The notes under the pieces were generated by a model. It ran no database searches. It saw only the letters and a list, made by a program, of their open reading frames with translations, and was not told the DNA's origin. A stretch of DNA of 64,000 nt from Saccoglossus kowalevskii. Its lineage: Eukaryota > Hemichordata > Enteropneusta > Harrimaniidae. Position 1 is the stretch's first letter; every line of letters starts with the position of its first letter. Location: NCBI RefSeq assembly GCF_000003605.2, contig NW_003126641.1, positions 1-64,000 of the forward strand, read 5' to 3'. Positions 14,201 through 27,155 of the stretch are shown one piece after another. Made by a program: the position numbers and the translations under genes.

Positions 14201-17200
14201 GCTTGTGTGTGTGTTAACGGACCCACACAATTGATCATGTATTTTAAAATGTATTAAAAAGCCAAACATTGTAAATACTGTATCGCATATGCTTGTGTGT
14301 TAACAGGCCCACACAATAGACCATGTATTTTAAAATGTATTAAAAAAGCCAAACATTGCAAATACTGTATCGTTTATGCTTGTGTATGTGTGTTAACAGA
14401 CCCACACAATTGACCATGTATTTTAAAATGTATTAAAAAAGCCAAACATTGTAAATACTGTATCGCATATGCTTGTGTGTTAACAGGCCCACACAATAGA
14501 CCATGTATTTTAAAATGTATTTAAAAAGCCAAAAATTTCAAATACTGTATCGTTTATGCGTGTGTATGTGTGTTAACAGACCCACACAATTGACCATGTA
14601 TTTTAAAATGTATTTAAAAAGCCAAACATTTTAAATACTGTATCGTTTATGCTTGTGTGTTAACAGACCCACACAATTGACCATGTATTTTAAAATGTAT
14701 TAAAAAAGCCAAACATTGTAAATACTGTATCGTTTATGCTTGTGTGTTAACAGACCCACACAATTGACCATGTATTTTAAAATGTATTAAAAAAGCCAGA
14801 CATTGTAAATACTGTATCGTTTATGCTTGTGTGTGTGTTAACGGACCCACACAATTGATCATGTATTTTAAAAATGTATTAAAAAAGCCAAACATTGTAA
14901 ATACTGTATCGCATATGCTAGTGTGTTAACAGACCCAGACAATATACCATGTATTTTAAAATGTATTTAAAAAGCCAAACATTGTAAATACTGTATCGTT
15001 TATGCTTGTGTGTTAACAGACCCACACAATTGAGCATGTATTTTAAAATGTATTAAAAAAGCCAAACATTGTAAATACTGTATCGTTTATGCTTGTGTGT
15101 TAACAGACCCACACAATTGACCATGTATTTTAAAATGTATTAAAAAAGCCAAACATTGTAAATACTGTATCGTTTATGCTTGGGTGTGTGTTAACAGACC
15201 CACACAATTGATCATGTATTTTAAAATGTATTAAAAAAGCCAGACATTGTAAATACTGTATCGTTTATGCTTGTGTGTGTGTTAACAGACCCACACAATT
15301 GATCATGTATTTTAAAATGTATTAAAAAGCCAAACATTGTAAATACTGTATCGTGTATGCTTGTGTGTTAACAGACCCACACAATTGACCATGTACTAGT
15401 ATTTTAAAATGTATTAAAAAGCCAAACATTGTAAATACTGTATCGCATATGCTTGTGTGTTAACAGGCCCACACAATATACCATGTATTTTAAAATGTAT
15501 TTAAAAAGCCAAACATTGTAAATACTGTATCGTTTATGCTTGTGTGTTAACAGACCCACACAATTGAGCATGTATTTTAAAATGTATTAAAAAAGCCAAA
15601 CATTGTAAATACTGTATCGTTTATGCTTGTGTGTTAACAGACCCACACAATTGACCATGTATTTTAAAATGTATTAAAAAAGCCAGACATTGTAAATACT
15701 GTATCGTTTATGCTTGTGTGTGTGTTAACAGACCCACACAATTGATCATGTATTTTAAAATGTATTAAAAAGCCAAACATTGTAAATACTGTATCGTGTA
15801 TGCTTGTGTGTTAACAGACCCACACAATTGACCATGTACTAGTATTTTAAAATGTATTAAAAAGCCAAACATTGTAATACTGTATCGCATATGCTGTGTG
15901 TACAGACCCACACAATTGACCATGTATTTTAAAATGTATTAAAAAAGCCAAACATTGTAAATACTATATCGTTTATGCTTGTGTGTTAACAGACCCACAC
16001 AATTGACCATGTATTTTAAAATGTATTAAAAAAGCCAAACATTGTAAATACTGTATCGCATATGCTTGTGTGTTAACAGGCCCACACAATAGACCATGTA
16101 TTTTAAAATGTATTTAAAAAGCTAAACATTTCAAATACTGTATCGTTTATGCGTGTGTATGTGTGTTAACAGACCCACACAATTGACCATGTATTTTAAA
16201 ATGTATTTAAAAAGCCAAACATTTTAAATACTGTATCGTTTAAGCTTGTGTGTTAACAGACCCACACAATTGACCATGTATTTTAAAATGTATTAAAAAA
16301 GCCAAACATTGTAAATACTGTATCGTTTATGCTTGTGTGTTAACAGACCCACACAATTGACCATGTATTTTAAAATGTATTAAAAAAGCCAGACATTGTA
16401 AATACTGTATCGTTTATGCTTGTGTGTGTGTTAACGGACCCACACAATTGATCATGTATTTTAAAATGTATTAAAAAGCCAAACATTGTAAATACTGTAT
16501 CGTTTATGCTTGTGTGTTAACAGACCCACACAATTGAGCATGTATTTTAAAATGTATTAAAAAAGCCAAACATTGTAAATACTGTATCGTTTATGCTTGT
16601 GTGTTAACAGACCCACACAATTGACCATGCATTTTAAAATGTATTAAAAAAGCCAGACATTGTAAATACTGTATCGTTTATGCTTGTGTGTGTGTTAACA
16701 GACCCACACAATTGATCATGTATTATAAAATGTATTAAAAAGCCAAACATTGTAAATACTGTATCGTTTATGCTTGTGTGTGTGTGACAACAGACCCACA
16801 CAATTGACCATGTATTTTAAAATGTATTAAAAAAGCCAAACATTGTAAATACTGTATCGTGCATGCTTGTGTGTGTGTTAACGGACCCACACAATTGACC
16901 ATGTATTTTAAAATGTATTAAAAAAGCCAAACATTGCAAATACTGTATCGTGCATGCTTGTGTGTGTGTGTGACAACAGACCCACACAATTGACTATGTA
17001 TTTTAAAATGTATTAAAAAAGCCAAACATTGTAAATACTGTATCGTGCATGCATGTGTGTTAACAGACCCACACAATTGACCATGTATTTTAAAATGTAT
17101 TAAAAAGCCAAACATTGTAAATACTGTATCGTTTATGCTTGTGTGTGTGTTAACGGACGCACACAATTGATCATGTATTTTAAAATGTATTAAAAAGCCA

Positions 17201-18244
17201 AACATTGTCAATACTGTATCGTTTATGCTTGTGTGTGTGTGACAACAGACCCACACAATTGACCATGTATTTTAAAATGTATTAAAAAAGCCAAACATTG
17301 TAAATACTGTATCGTGCATACTTGTGTGTGTGTTAACGGACCCACACAATTGACCATGTATTTTAAAATGTATTAAAAAGCCAAACATTGTAAATACTGT
17401 ATCGTTTATGCTTGTGTGTGTGTGACAACAGACCCACACAATTGACCATGTATTTTAAAATGTATTAAAAAGCCAAAAATTGTAAATACTGTATCGTTTA
17501 TGCTTGTGTGTGTGTTAACGGACCCACAGAATTGACCATGTATTTTAAAATGTATTAAAAAGCCAAACATTGTAAATACTGTATCGTTTATGCTTGTGTG
17601 TGTGTGACAACAGACCCACACAATTGACCATGTATTTTAAAATGTATTTAAAAAGCCAAACATTGTAAATACTGTATCGTTTATGCTTGTGTGTTAACAG
17701 ACTCACACAATTGACCATGTATTTTAAAATGTATTAAAAAAGCCAAACATTGTAAATACTATATCGTTTATGCTTGTGTGTTAACAGACTCACACAATTG
17801 ACCATGTATTTTAAAATGTATTAAAAAAGCCGAACATTGTAAATACTGTATCGCATATGCTTGTGTGTTAACAGGCCCACACAATTGACCATGTATTTTA
17901 AAATGTATTAAAAAAGCCAAACATTGTAAATATTGTATCGTTTATGCGTGTGTGTGTATGACAACAGACCCACACAATTGACCATGTATTTTAAAATGTA
18001 TTAAAAAATCCAAACATTGTAAATACTGTATCGTGCATGCTTGTGTGTTAACAGACCCACACAATTGACCATGTATTTTAAAATGTATTAAAAAGCCAAA
18101 CATTGTAAATACTGTATCGTTTATGCTGTGTGTGTTAACAGACCCACACAATTGAGCATGTATTTTAAAATGTATTAAAAAAGCCAAACATTGTAAATAC
18201 TGTATCGTTTTTGCTTGTGTGTGTGTTAACAGACCCACACAATT

Positions 18245-19500
18245 GACCATGTATTTTAAAATGTATTAAAAAAGACAAACATTTCAAATACTGTATCGTT
18301 TATGCTTGTGAGTGTGTTAACGGACCCACACAATTGACCATGTATTTTAAAATGTATTAAAAAGCCAAACATTGTAAATACTGTATCGTGCATGCTTGTG
18401 TGTTAACAGACCCACACAATTGACCATGTACTAGTATTTTAAAATGTATTAAAAAGCCAAACATTGTAAATACTGTATCGCATATGCTTGTGTGTTAACA
18501 GGCCCACACAATATACCATGTATTTTAAAATGTATTTAAAAAGCCAAACATTGTAAATACTGTATCGTTTATGCTTGTGTGTTAACAGACCCACACAATT
18601 GAGCATGTATTTTAAAATGTATTAAAAAAGCCAAACATTGTAAATACTGTATCGTTTATGCTTGTGTGTTAACAGACCCACACAATTGACCATGTATTTT
18701 AAAATGTATTAAAAAAGCCAGACATTGTAAATACTGTATCGTTTATGCTTGTGTGTGTGATAACAGACCCACACAATTGATCATGTATTTTAAAATGTAT
18801 TAAAAAGCCAAACATTGTAAATACTGTATCGTTTATGCTTGTGTGTGTGTGACAACAGACCCACACAATTGACCATGTATTTTAAAATGTATTAAAAAGC
18901 CAAACATTGTAAATACTGTATCGTTTATGCTGTGTGTGTTAACAGACCCACACAATTGAGCATGTATTTTAAAATGTATTAAAAAAGCCAAACATTGTAA
19001 ATACTGTATCGCATATGCTTGTGTGTATTGAGCATGTATTTTAAAATGTATTAAAAAAGCCAAACATTGTAAATACTGTATCGTTTATGCTTGTGTGTTA
19101 ACAGACCCACACAATTGACCATGTATTTTAAAATGTATTTAAAAAGCCAGACATTGTAAATACTGTATCGTTTATGCTTGTGTGTGTGTTAACAGACCCA
19201 CACAATTGATCATGTATTTTAAAATGTATTAAAAAGCCAAACATTGTAAATACTGTATCGTTTATGCTTGTGTGTGTGTGACAACAGACCCACACAATTG
19301 ACCATGTATTTTAAAATGTATTAAAAAAGCCAAACATTGTAAATACTGTATCGTGGATGCTTGTGTGTGTGTTAACGGACCCACACAATCGACCATGTAT
19401 TTTAAAATGTATTAAAAAGCCAAAAATTGTAAATACTGTATCGTTTATGCTTGTGTGTGTGTGACAACAGACCCACACAATTGACCATGTATTTTAAAAT
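18245..19500. repeat. Duplicated family I segment, copy at 18.2 kb
   Basis: It aligns to 52525-53780 at a constant offset of 34,280 with no indel seen over about 1.25 kb. Rare shared variants are GACAAACATTTCAAAT, TTGTGAGTGTGTTAAC, GTGTGTGATAACAG near 18757, the short TGTGTGTATTGAGC monomer near 19023, and TATCGTGGATGC near 19350. A few substitutions differ, for example CAATCGACC here against CAATTGACC. Confidence 0.87.
19015..19045. repeat. Short monomer lacking 15 bp of the linker
   Basis: The linker reads TGTGTGTATTGAGC, lacking TAACAGACCCACACA between TGTGTGT and ATTGAGC. The same deletion occurs near 20808 and 53303. The 53.3-kb copy is the offset-34,280 partner of this one. Confidence 0.9.
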
Positions 19501-20229
19501 GTATTAAAAAGCCAAACATTGTAAATACTGTATCGTTTATGCTGTGTGTGTTAACAGACCCACACAATTGAGCATGTATTTTAAAATGTATTAAAAAAGC
19601 CAAACATTGTAAATACTGTATCGCATATGCTTGTGTGTTAACAGACCCACACAATTGACCATGTATTTTAAAATGTATTTAAAAAGCCAGACATTGTAAA
19701 TACTGTATCGTTTATGCTTGTGTGTGTGTTAACAGACCCACACAATTGATCATGTATTTTAAAATGTATTAAAAAGCCAAACATTGTAAATACTGTATCG
19801 TTTATGCTTGTGTGTGTGTGACAACAGACCCACACAATTGACCATGTATTTTAAAATGTATTAAAAAAGCCAAACATTGTAAATACTGTATCGTGCATGC
19901 TTGTGTGTTAACAGACCCACACAATTGACCATGTATTTTAAAATGTATTAAAAAGCCAAACATTGTAAATACTGTATCGTTTATGCTTGTGTGTGACAAC
20001 AGACCCACGCAATTGACCATGTACTGGTATTTTAAAATGTATTAAAAAGCCAAACATTGTAAATACTGTATCGTTTATGCTTGTGTGTTAACAGACCCAC
20101 ACAATTGACCATGTACTAGTATTTTAAAATGTATTAAAAAAGCCAAACATTGTAAATACTGTATCGTGCATGCTTGTGTGTTAACAGACCCACACAATTG
20201 ACCATGTACTAGTATTTTAAAATGTATTA

Positions 20230-20242
20230 AAAAGCCATTGTA
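20230..20242. repeat. Monomer with 4-bp deletion (GCCATTG)
   Basis: GCCAAACATTG is reduced to GCCATTG. The same change lies near 22120 and 40945, and as GCCACTG near 54336. Each is just upstream of a CTTGTGACAACAG anchor, so the four are probably one ancestral event copied with its higher-order unit. Confidence 0.9.
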
Positions 20243-20260
20243 AATACTGTATCGTTTATG

Positions 20261-22146
20261 CTTGTGACAACAGACCCACACAATTGACCATGTATTTTAA
20301 AATGTATTAAAAAAGCCAAACATTGTAAATACTGTATCGTTTATGCTTGTGTGTTAACAGACTCACACAATTGACCATGTATTTTAAAATGTATTAAAAA
20401 AGTATTAAAAAAGCCAAACATTGTAAATACTGTATCGTTTATGCTTGTTTGTTAACAGACCCACACAATTGACCATGTATTTTAAAATGTATTAAAAAAA
20501 CCAGAAATTGTAAATACTGTATCGTTTATGCTTGTGTGTGTGTGACAACAGACCCACACAATTGACCATGTATTTTAAAATGTATTAAAAAGCCAAAAAT
20601 TGTAAATACTGTATCGTTTATGCTTGTGTGTGTGTGACAACAGACCCACACAATTGACCATGTATTTTAAAATGTATTAAAAAGCCAAACATTGTAAATA
20701 CTGTATCGTTTATGCTGTGTGGGTTAACAGACCCACACAATTGAGCATGTATTTTAAAATGTATTAAAAAAGCCAAACATTTTAAATACTGTATCGCATA
20801 TGCTTGTGTGTATTGAGCATGTATTTTAAAATGTATTAAAAAAGCCAAACATTGTAAATACTGTATCGTTTATGCTTGTGTGTTAACAGACCCACACAAT
20901 TGACCATGTATTTTAAAATGTATTTAAAAAGCCAGACATTGTAAATACTGTATCGTTTATGCTTGTGTGTGTGTTAACAGACCCACACAATTGATCATGT
21001 ATTTTAAAATGTATTAAAAAGCCAAACATTGTAAATACTGTATCGTTTATGCTTGTGTGTGTGTGACAACAGACCCACACAATTGACCATGTATTTTAAA
21101 ATGTATTAAATAAGCCAAACATTGTAAATACTGTATCGTGGATGCTTGTGTGTGTGTTAACGGACCCACACAATTGACCATGTATTTTAAAATGTATTAA
21201 AAAGCCAAACATTGTAAATACTGTATCGTATATGCTTGTGTGTGTGTGACAACAGACCCACACAATTGACTATGTATTTTAAAATGTATTAAAAAAGCAA
21301 AACATTGTAAATACTGTATCGTTTATGCTTGTGTGTGTGTGACAACAGACCCACACAATTGACTATGTATTTTAAAATGTATTAAAAAAGCAAAACATTG
21401 TAAATACTGTATCGTGCATGCTTGTGTGTTAACTGACCCACACAATTGACCATGTATTTTAAAATGTATTAAAAAGCCAAACATTGTAAATACTGTATCG
21501 TTTATGCTTGTGTGTGACAACAGACCCACGCAATTGACCATTTACTAGTATTTTAAAATGTATTAAAAAAGCCAAACATTGTAAATACTGTATCGTTTAT
21601 GCTTGTGTGTGTGTGACAACAGACCCACACAATTGACTATGTATTTTAAAATGTATTAAAAAAGCAAAACATTGTAAATACTGTATCGTGCATGCTAGTG
21701 TGTTAACAGACCTACACAATTGACCATGTATTTTAAAATGTATTTAAAAAGCCAAACATTGTAAATACTGTATCGTGTATGCTTGTGTGTGTGTGACAAG
21801 AGACCCACACAATTGACCATGTATTTTAAAATGTATTAAAAAGCCAAACATTGTAAATACTGTATCGTTTATGCTTGTGTGTTAACAGACACACACAATT
21901 GACCATGTACTGGTATTTTACAATGTATTAAAAAGCCAAACATTGTAAATACTGTATCGTTTATGCTTGTGTGTTAACAGACCCACACAATTGACCATGT
22001 ACTAGTATTTTAAAATGTATTAAAAAAGCCAAACATTGTAAATACTGTATCGTGCATGCTTGTGTGTTAACAGACCCACACAATTGACCATGTACTAGTA
22101 TTTTAAAATGTATTAAAAAGCCATTGTAAATACTGTATCGTTTATG
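20261..22146. repeat. Family I higher-order unit, anchor spacing 1886 bp
   Basis: Measured from CTTGTGACAACAG to the next. It contains a 12-bp insertion near 20400, a short TGTGTGTATTGAGC monomer near 20808, a CCATTTACTAG monomer near 21538, and just before the next anchor a monomer with GCCATTG in place of GCCAAACATTG (22120). Confidence 0.78.
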
Positions 22147-22620
22147 CTTGTGACAACAGACCCACACAATTGACCATGTATTTTAAAATGTATTAAAAAA
22201 GCCAAACATTGTAAATACTGTATCGTTTATGCTTGTGTGTTAACAGACTCACACAATTGACCATGTATTTTAAAATGTATTAAAAAAGTATTAAAAAAGC
22301 CAAACATTGTAAATACTGTATCGTTTATGCTTGTCTGTTAACAGACCCACACAATTGACCATGTATTTTAAAATGTATTAAAAAAACCAGACATTGTAAA
22401 TACTGTATCGTTTATGCTTGTGTGTGTGTTAACGGGCCCACACAATTGACCATGTACTAGTATTTTAAAATGTATTAAAAAGCCAAACATTGTAAATACT
22501 GTATCGCATATGCTTGTGTGTTAACAGGCCCACACAATATACCATGTATTTTAAAATGTATTTAAAAAGCCAAACATTGTAAATACTGTATCGTTTATGC
22601 TTGTGTGTTAACAGACCCAC

Positions 22621-22707
22621 ACAATTGACCATGTATTTTAAAATGTATTAAAAAAGCCAAACATTGTAAATACTGTATCGTTTATGCTTGTGTGTTAACA
22701 GACCCAC
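22621..22707. repeat. Reference monomer, 87-bp form
   Basis: A clean copy of the commonest form, counted from ACAATTG to the next ACAATTG at 22708. Landmarks: CAATTG at unit bases 2-7; two adjacent 12-mers ATGTATTTTAAA and ATGTATTAAAAA at 11-34; GCCAAACATTG at 46-56; TACTGTATCG at 61-70, with the single CpG at 69-70; the variable hexamer TTTATGC at 71-77; TTGTGTG at 78-84, then a ten-base loop and CACACAA, which runs into the next unit. The unit is palindrome-rich (CAATTG, ATTTTAAAAT, GTTAAC). No protein-coding or Pol III signal was recognised. Confidence 0.95.
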
Positions 22708-22960
22708 ACAATTGACCATGTATTTTAAAATGTATTAAAAAAGCCAGACATTGTAAATACTGTATCGTTTATGCTTGTGTGTCTGTGACAACAGACCCAA
22801 ACAATTTACCATGTATTTTAAAATGTATTAAAGAGCCAAACATTGTAAATACTGTATCGTTTATGCTTGTGTGTCTGTGACAACAGACCCAAACAATTGA
22901 CCATGTATTTTAAAATGTATTAAAAAGCCAAACATTGTATATACTGTATCGTTTATGCTT

Positions 22961-22986
22961 GTGTGTGTGTGTGTGTGTGTGTGTGT
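22961..22986. repeat. GT-run expansion, 26 bases
   Basis: It lies directly after a TTGTATATACTG monomer and before TTAACAG. It is joint longest in the window with 27130-27155. Confidence 0.95.
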
Positions 22987-23870
22987 TAACAGACCCACAC
23001 AATTGACCATGTATTTTAAAATGTATTAAAAAAGACAAACATTGCAAATACTGTATCGTTTATGCTTGTGTGTGTGTTAACGGACCCACACAATTGACCA
23101 TGTATTTTAAAATGTATTAAAAAGCCAAACATTGTAAATACTGTATCGTTTATGCTTGTGTGTTAACAGACCCACACAATTGACCATGTACTAGTATTTT
23201 AAAATGTATTAAAAAAGCGAAACATTGTAAATACTGTATCGCATATGCTTGTGTGTTAACAGGCCCACACAATAGACCATGTATTTTAAAATGTATTTAA
23301 AAAGCCAAACATTTTAAATACTGTATCGTTTATGCTTGTGTATTAACAGACCCACACAATTGACCATGTATTTTAAAATGTATTAAAAAAGCCAAACATT
23401 GTAAATACTATATCGTTTATGCTTGTGTGTTAACAGACTCACACAATTGACCATGTATTTTAAAATGTATTAAAAAAGCCGAACATTGTAAATACTGTAT
23501 CGCATATGCTTGTGTGTTAACAGGCACCACACAATTGACCATGTATTTTAAAATGTATTAAAAAAGCCAAACATTGTAAATACTGTATCGTTTATGCTTG
23601 TGTGTTAACAGACCCACACAATTGATCATGTATTTTAAAATGTATTAAAAAAGCCAAACATTGTAAATACTGTATCGTTTATGCTTGTGTGTGTGTGACA
23701 ACAGACCCACACAATTGACCATGTATTTTAAAATGTATTAAAAAGCCAAACATTGTAAATACTGTATCGTTTATGCTGTGTGTGTTAACATACCCATACA
23801 ATTGACCATGTATTTTAAAATGTATTAAAAAAGGCCACACATTGTAAATACTGTATCGTGTATGCTTGTG

Positions 23871-25580
23871 TGTCAACAGAGTCACACAATTGACCATGTA
23901 CTAGTATTGTAAAATGTATTAAAAAGCCAAACATTGTAAATACTGTATCGTTTATGCTTGTGTGTTAACAGACCCACACAATTGACCATGTACTAGTATT
24001 TTAAAATGTATTAAAAAAGCCAAACATTGTAAATACTGTATCGTGCATGCTTGTGTGTTAACAGACCCACACAATTGACCATGTACTAGTATTTTAAAAT
24101 GTATTAAAAAGCCAAACATTGTAAATACTGTATCGTTTATACTTGTGACAACAGACCCACACAATTGACCATGTATTTTAAAATGTATTAAAAAAGCCAA
24201 ACATTGTAAATACTGTATCGTTTATGCTTGTGTGTTAACAGACTCACACAATTGACCATGTATTTTAAAATGTATTAAAAAAGTATTAAAAAAGCCAAAC
24301 ATTGTAAATACTGTATCGTTTATGCTTGTCTGTTAACAGACCCACACAATTGACCATGTATTTTAAAATGTATTAAAAAAACCAGACATTGTAAATACTG
24401 TATCGTTTATGCTTGTGTGTGTGTTAACGGACCCACACAATTGACCATGTATTTTAAAATGTATTAAAAAAACCAAACATTGAAAATACTGTATCGTTTA
24501 TGCTTGTGTGTGTGTGACAACAGACCCACACAATTGACCATGTATTTTAAAATGTATTAAAAAGCCAAAAATTGTAAATACTGTATCGTTTATGCTTGTG
24601 TGTGTTAACGGACCCACACAATTGACCATGTATTTTAAAATGTATTAAAAAGCGAAACATTGTAAATACTGTATCGTTTATGCTTGTGTGTTAACAGACT
24701 CACACAATTGACCATGTATTTTAAAATGTATTAAAAAAGCCAAACATTGTAAATACTATATCGTTTATGCTTGTGTGTTAACAGACTCACACAATTGACC
24801 ATGTATTTTAAAATGTATTAAAAAAGCCGAGCATTGTAAATACTGTATCGCATATGCTTGTGTATTAACAGGCCCACACAATTGACCATGTATTTTAAAA
24901 TGTATTAAAAAAGCCAAACATTGTAAATACTGTATCGTTTATGCTTGTGTGTCTGTGACAACAGACCCAAACAATTGACCATGTATTTTAAAATGTATTA
25001 AAAAGCCAAACATTGTATATACTGTATCGTTTATGCTTGTGTGTGTGTGTGTGTTAACAGACCCACACAATTGACCATGTATTTTAAAATGTATTAAAAA
25101 AGACAAACATTGCAAATACTGTATCGTTTATGCTTGTGTGTGTGTTAACGGACCCACACAATTGACCATGTATTTTAAAATGTATTAAAAAAGCCAAACA
25201 TTGTAAATACTGTATCGTGCATGCTTGTGTGTTAACAGACCCACACAATTGACCATGTACTAGTATTTTAAAATGTATTAAAAAGCCAAACATTGTAAAT
25301 ACTGTATCGCATATGCTTGTGTGTTAACAGGCCCACACAATATACCATGTATTTTAAAATGTATTTAAAAAGCCAAACATTGTAAATACTGTATCGTTTA
25401 TGCTTGTGTGTTAACAGACCCACACAATTGAGCATGTATTTTAAAATGTATTAAAAAAGCCAAACATTGTAAATACTGTATCGTTTATGCTTGTGTGTTA
25501 ACAGACCCACACAATTGACCATGTATTTTAAAATGTATTAAAAAAGGCCACACATTGTAAATACTGTATCGTGTATGCTT
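23871..25580. repeat. Family I tandem unit pair, left copy (offset 1713)
   Basis: Its first kilobase aligns to the next unit at exactly 1713 bp. Both share TGTCAACAGAG, CTAGTATTGTAAAATG, a CTTGTGACAACAG anchor, a 12-bp insertion, AAAGCGAAACATTG and the rare AGCCGAGCATTG followed by TGTATTAACAGG. After about 24.93 kb the copies follow different paths. Confidence 0.85.
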
Positions 25581-25854
25581 GTGTGTCAACAGAGCCACAC
25601 AATTGACCATGTACTAGTATTGTAAAATGTATTAAAAAGCCAAACATTGTAAATACTGTATCGTTTATGCTTGTGTGTTAACAGACCCACACAATTGACC
25701 ATGTACTAGTATTTTAAAATGTATTAAAAAAGCCAAACATTGTAAATACTGTATCGTGCATGCTTGTGTGTTAACAGACCCACACAATTGACCATGTACT
25801 AGTATTTTAAAATGTATTAAAAAGCCAAACATTGTAAATACTGTATCGTTTATA
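24142..25854. repeat. Family I higher-order unit, anchor spacing 1713 bp
   Basis: It contains the 12-bp insertion near 24280, the AGCCGAGCATTG variant near 24828, a 16-base GT run (25039-25054) and a TGTCAACAGAGCC linker near 25578. Confidence 0.78.
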
Positions 25855-26640
25855 CTTGTGACAACAGACCCACACAATTGACCATGTATTTTAAAATGTA
25901 TTAAAAAAGCCAAACATTGTAAATACAGTATCGTTTATGCTTGTGTGTTAACAGACTCACACAATTGACCATGTATTTTAAAATGTATTAAAAAAGTATT
26001 AAAAAAGCCAAACATTGTAAATACTGTATCGTTTATGCTTGTCTGTTAACAGACCCACACAATTGACCATGTATTTTAAAATGTATTAAAAAAACCAGAC
26101 ATTGTAAATACTGTATCGTTTATGCTTGTGTGTGTGTTAACGGACCCACACAATTGACCATGTATTTTAAAATGTATTAAAAAAACCAAACATTGTAAAT
26201 ACTGTATCGTTTATGCTTGTGTGTGTGTGACAACAGACCCACACAATTGACCATGTATTTTAAAATGTATTAAAAAGCCAAAAATTGTAAATACTGTATC
26301 GTTTATGCTTGTGTGTGTTAACGGACCCACACAATTGACCATGTATTTTAAAATGTATTAAAAAGCGAAACATTGTAAATACTGTATCGTTTATGCTTGT
26401 GTGTTAACAGACTCACACAATTGACCATGTATTTTAAAATGTATTAAAAAAGCCAAACATTGTAAATACTATATCGTTTATGCTTGTGTGTTAACAGACT
26501 CACACAATTGACCATGTATTTTAAAATGTATTAAAAAAGCCGAGCATTGTAAATACTGTATCGCATATGCTTGTGTATTAACAGGCCCACACAATTGACC
26601 ATGTATTTTAAAATGTATTAAAAAAGCCAAACATTGTAAA
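25584..26640. repeat. Family I tandem unit pair, right copy (offset 1713)
   Basis: Partner of 23871-24930. Few single-base differences were seen, for example ATTGTAAATA here against ATTGAAAATA near 24481, and TACAGTATCG near 25925. After 26.64 kb it passes into a TATTGTATCG monomer with GCGTGTGTGTATG, absent at the equivalent point of the left copy. Confidence 0.83.
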
Positions 26641-26838
26641 TATTGTATCGTTTATGCGTGTGTGTGTATGACAACAGACCCACACAATTGACCATGTATT
26701 TTAAAATGTATTAAAAAATCCAAACATTGTAAATACTGTATCGTGCATGCTTGTGTGTTAACAGACCCACACAATTGACCATGTATTTTAAAATGTATTA
26801 AAAAGCCAAACATTGTAAATACTGTATCGTTTATGCTT

Positions 26839-26857
26839 GTGTGTGTGTGTGTGTGTG
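26839..26857. repeat. GT-run expansion, 19 bases, GACAAC linker
   Basis: The exception to the usual pattern: it follows a normal TTGTAAATACTG monomer and is joined to a GACAACATACCC linker. Confidence 0.93.
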
Positions 26858-27129
26858 ACAACATACCCACGCAATTGACCATTTACTAGTATTTTAAAAT
26901 GTATTAAAAAAGCCAAACATTGTAAATACTGTATCGTTTATGCTTGTGTGTCTGTGACAACAGACCCAAACAATTGACCATGTATTTTAAAATGTATTAA
27001 AAAGCCAAACATTGTAAATACTGTATCGTTTATGCTTGTGTGTCTGTGACAACAGACCCAAACAATTGACCATGTATTTTAAAATGTATTAAAAAGCCAA
27101 ACATTGTATATACTGTATCGTTTATGCTT

Positions 27130-27155
27130 GTGTGTGTGTGTGTGTGTGTGTGTGT
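27130..27155. repeat. GT-run expansion, 26 bases
   Basis: It follows TTGTATATACTG and precedes TTAACAG, then a GACAAACATTG monomer. Confidence 0.95.

Larger units (their letters stand above)
2860..17330. repeat. Family II domain (first), TGCATGC-rich monomers
   Basis: CTAGTA monomers are nearly absent; I noted only those near 4051, 15395 and 15838. Monomers with TGCATGC after the CpG, CATATGC followed by GGCCCACACAATAGACC, and the anchor GCGTGTGTATG (4651, 7173, 10654, 14559, 16152) are typical. The 12-bp insertion and the CTTGTGACAACAG anchor are absent. The domain contains internal duplications, including a 365-bp tandem pair and a 1.1-kb segment repeated at offset 6003. Confidence 0.72.
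22147..24141. repeat. Family I higher-order unit, anchor spacing 1995 bp
   Basis: It contains a 12-bp insertion near 22285, CTTGTCTG, AACGGGCCC with CTAGTA, a CATATGC/ATATACC monomer, two TGTCTGTGAC monomers, a 26-base GT run (22961-22986) and GACAAACATTG, and ends with paired CTAGTA monomers. Confidence 0.76.
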
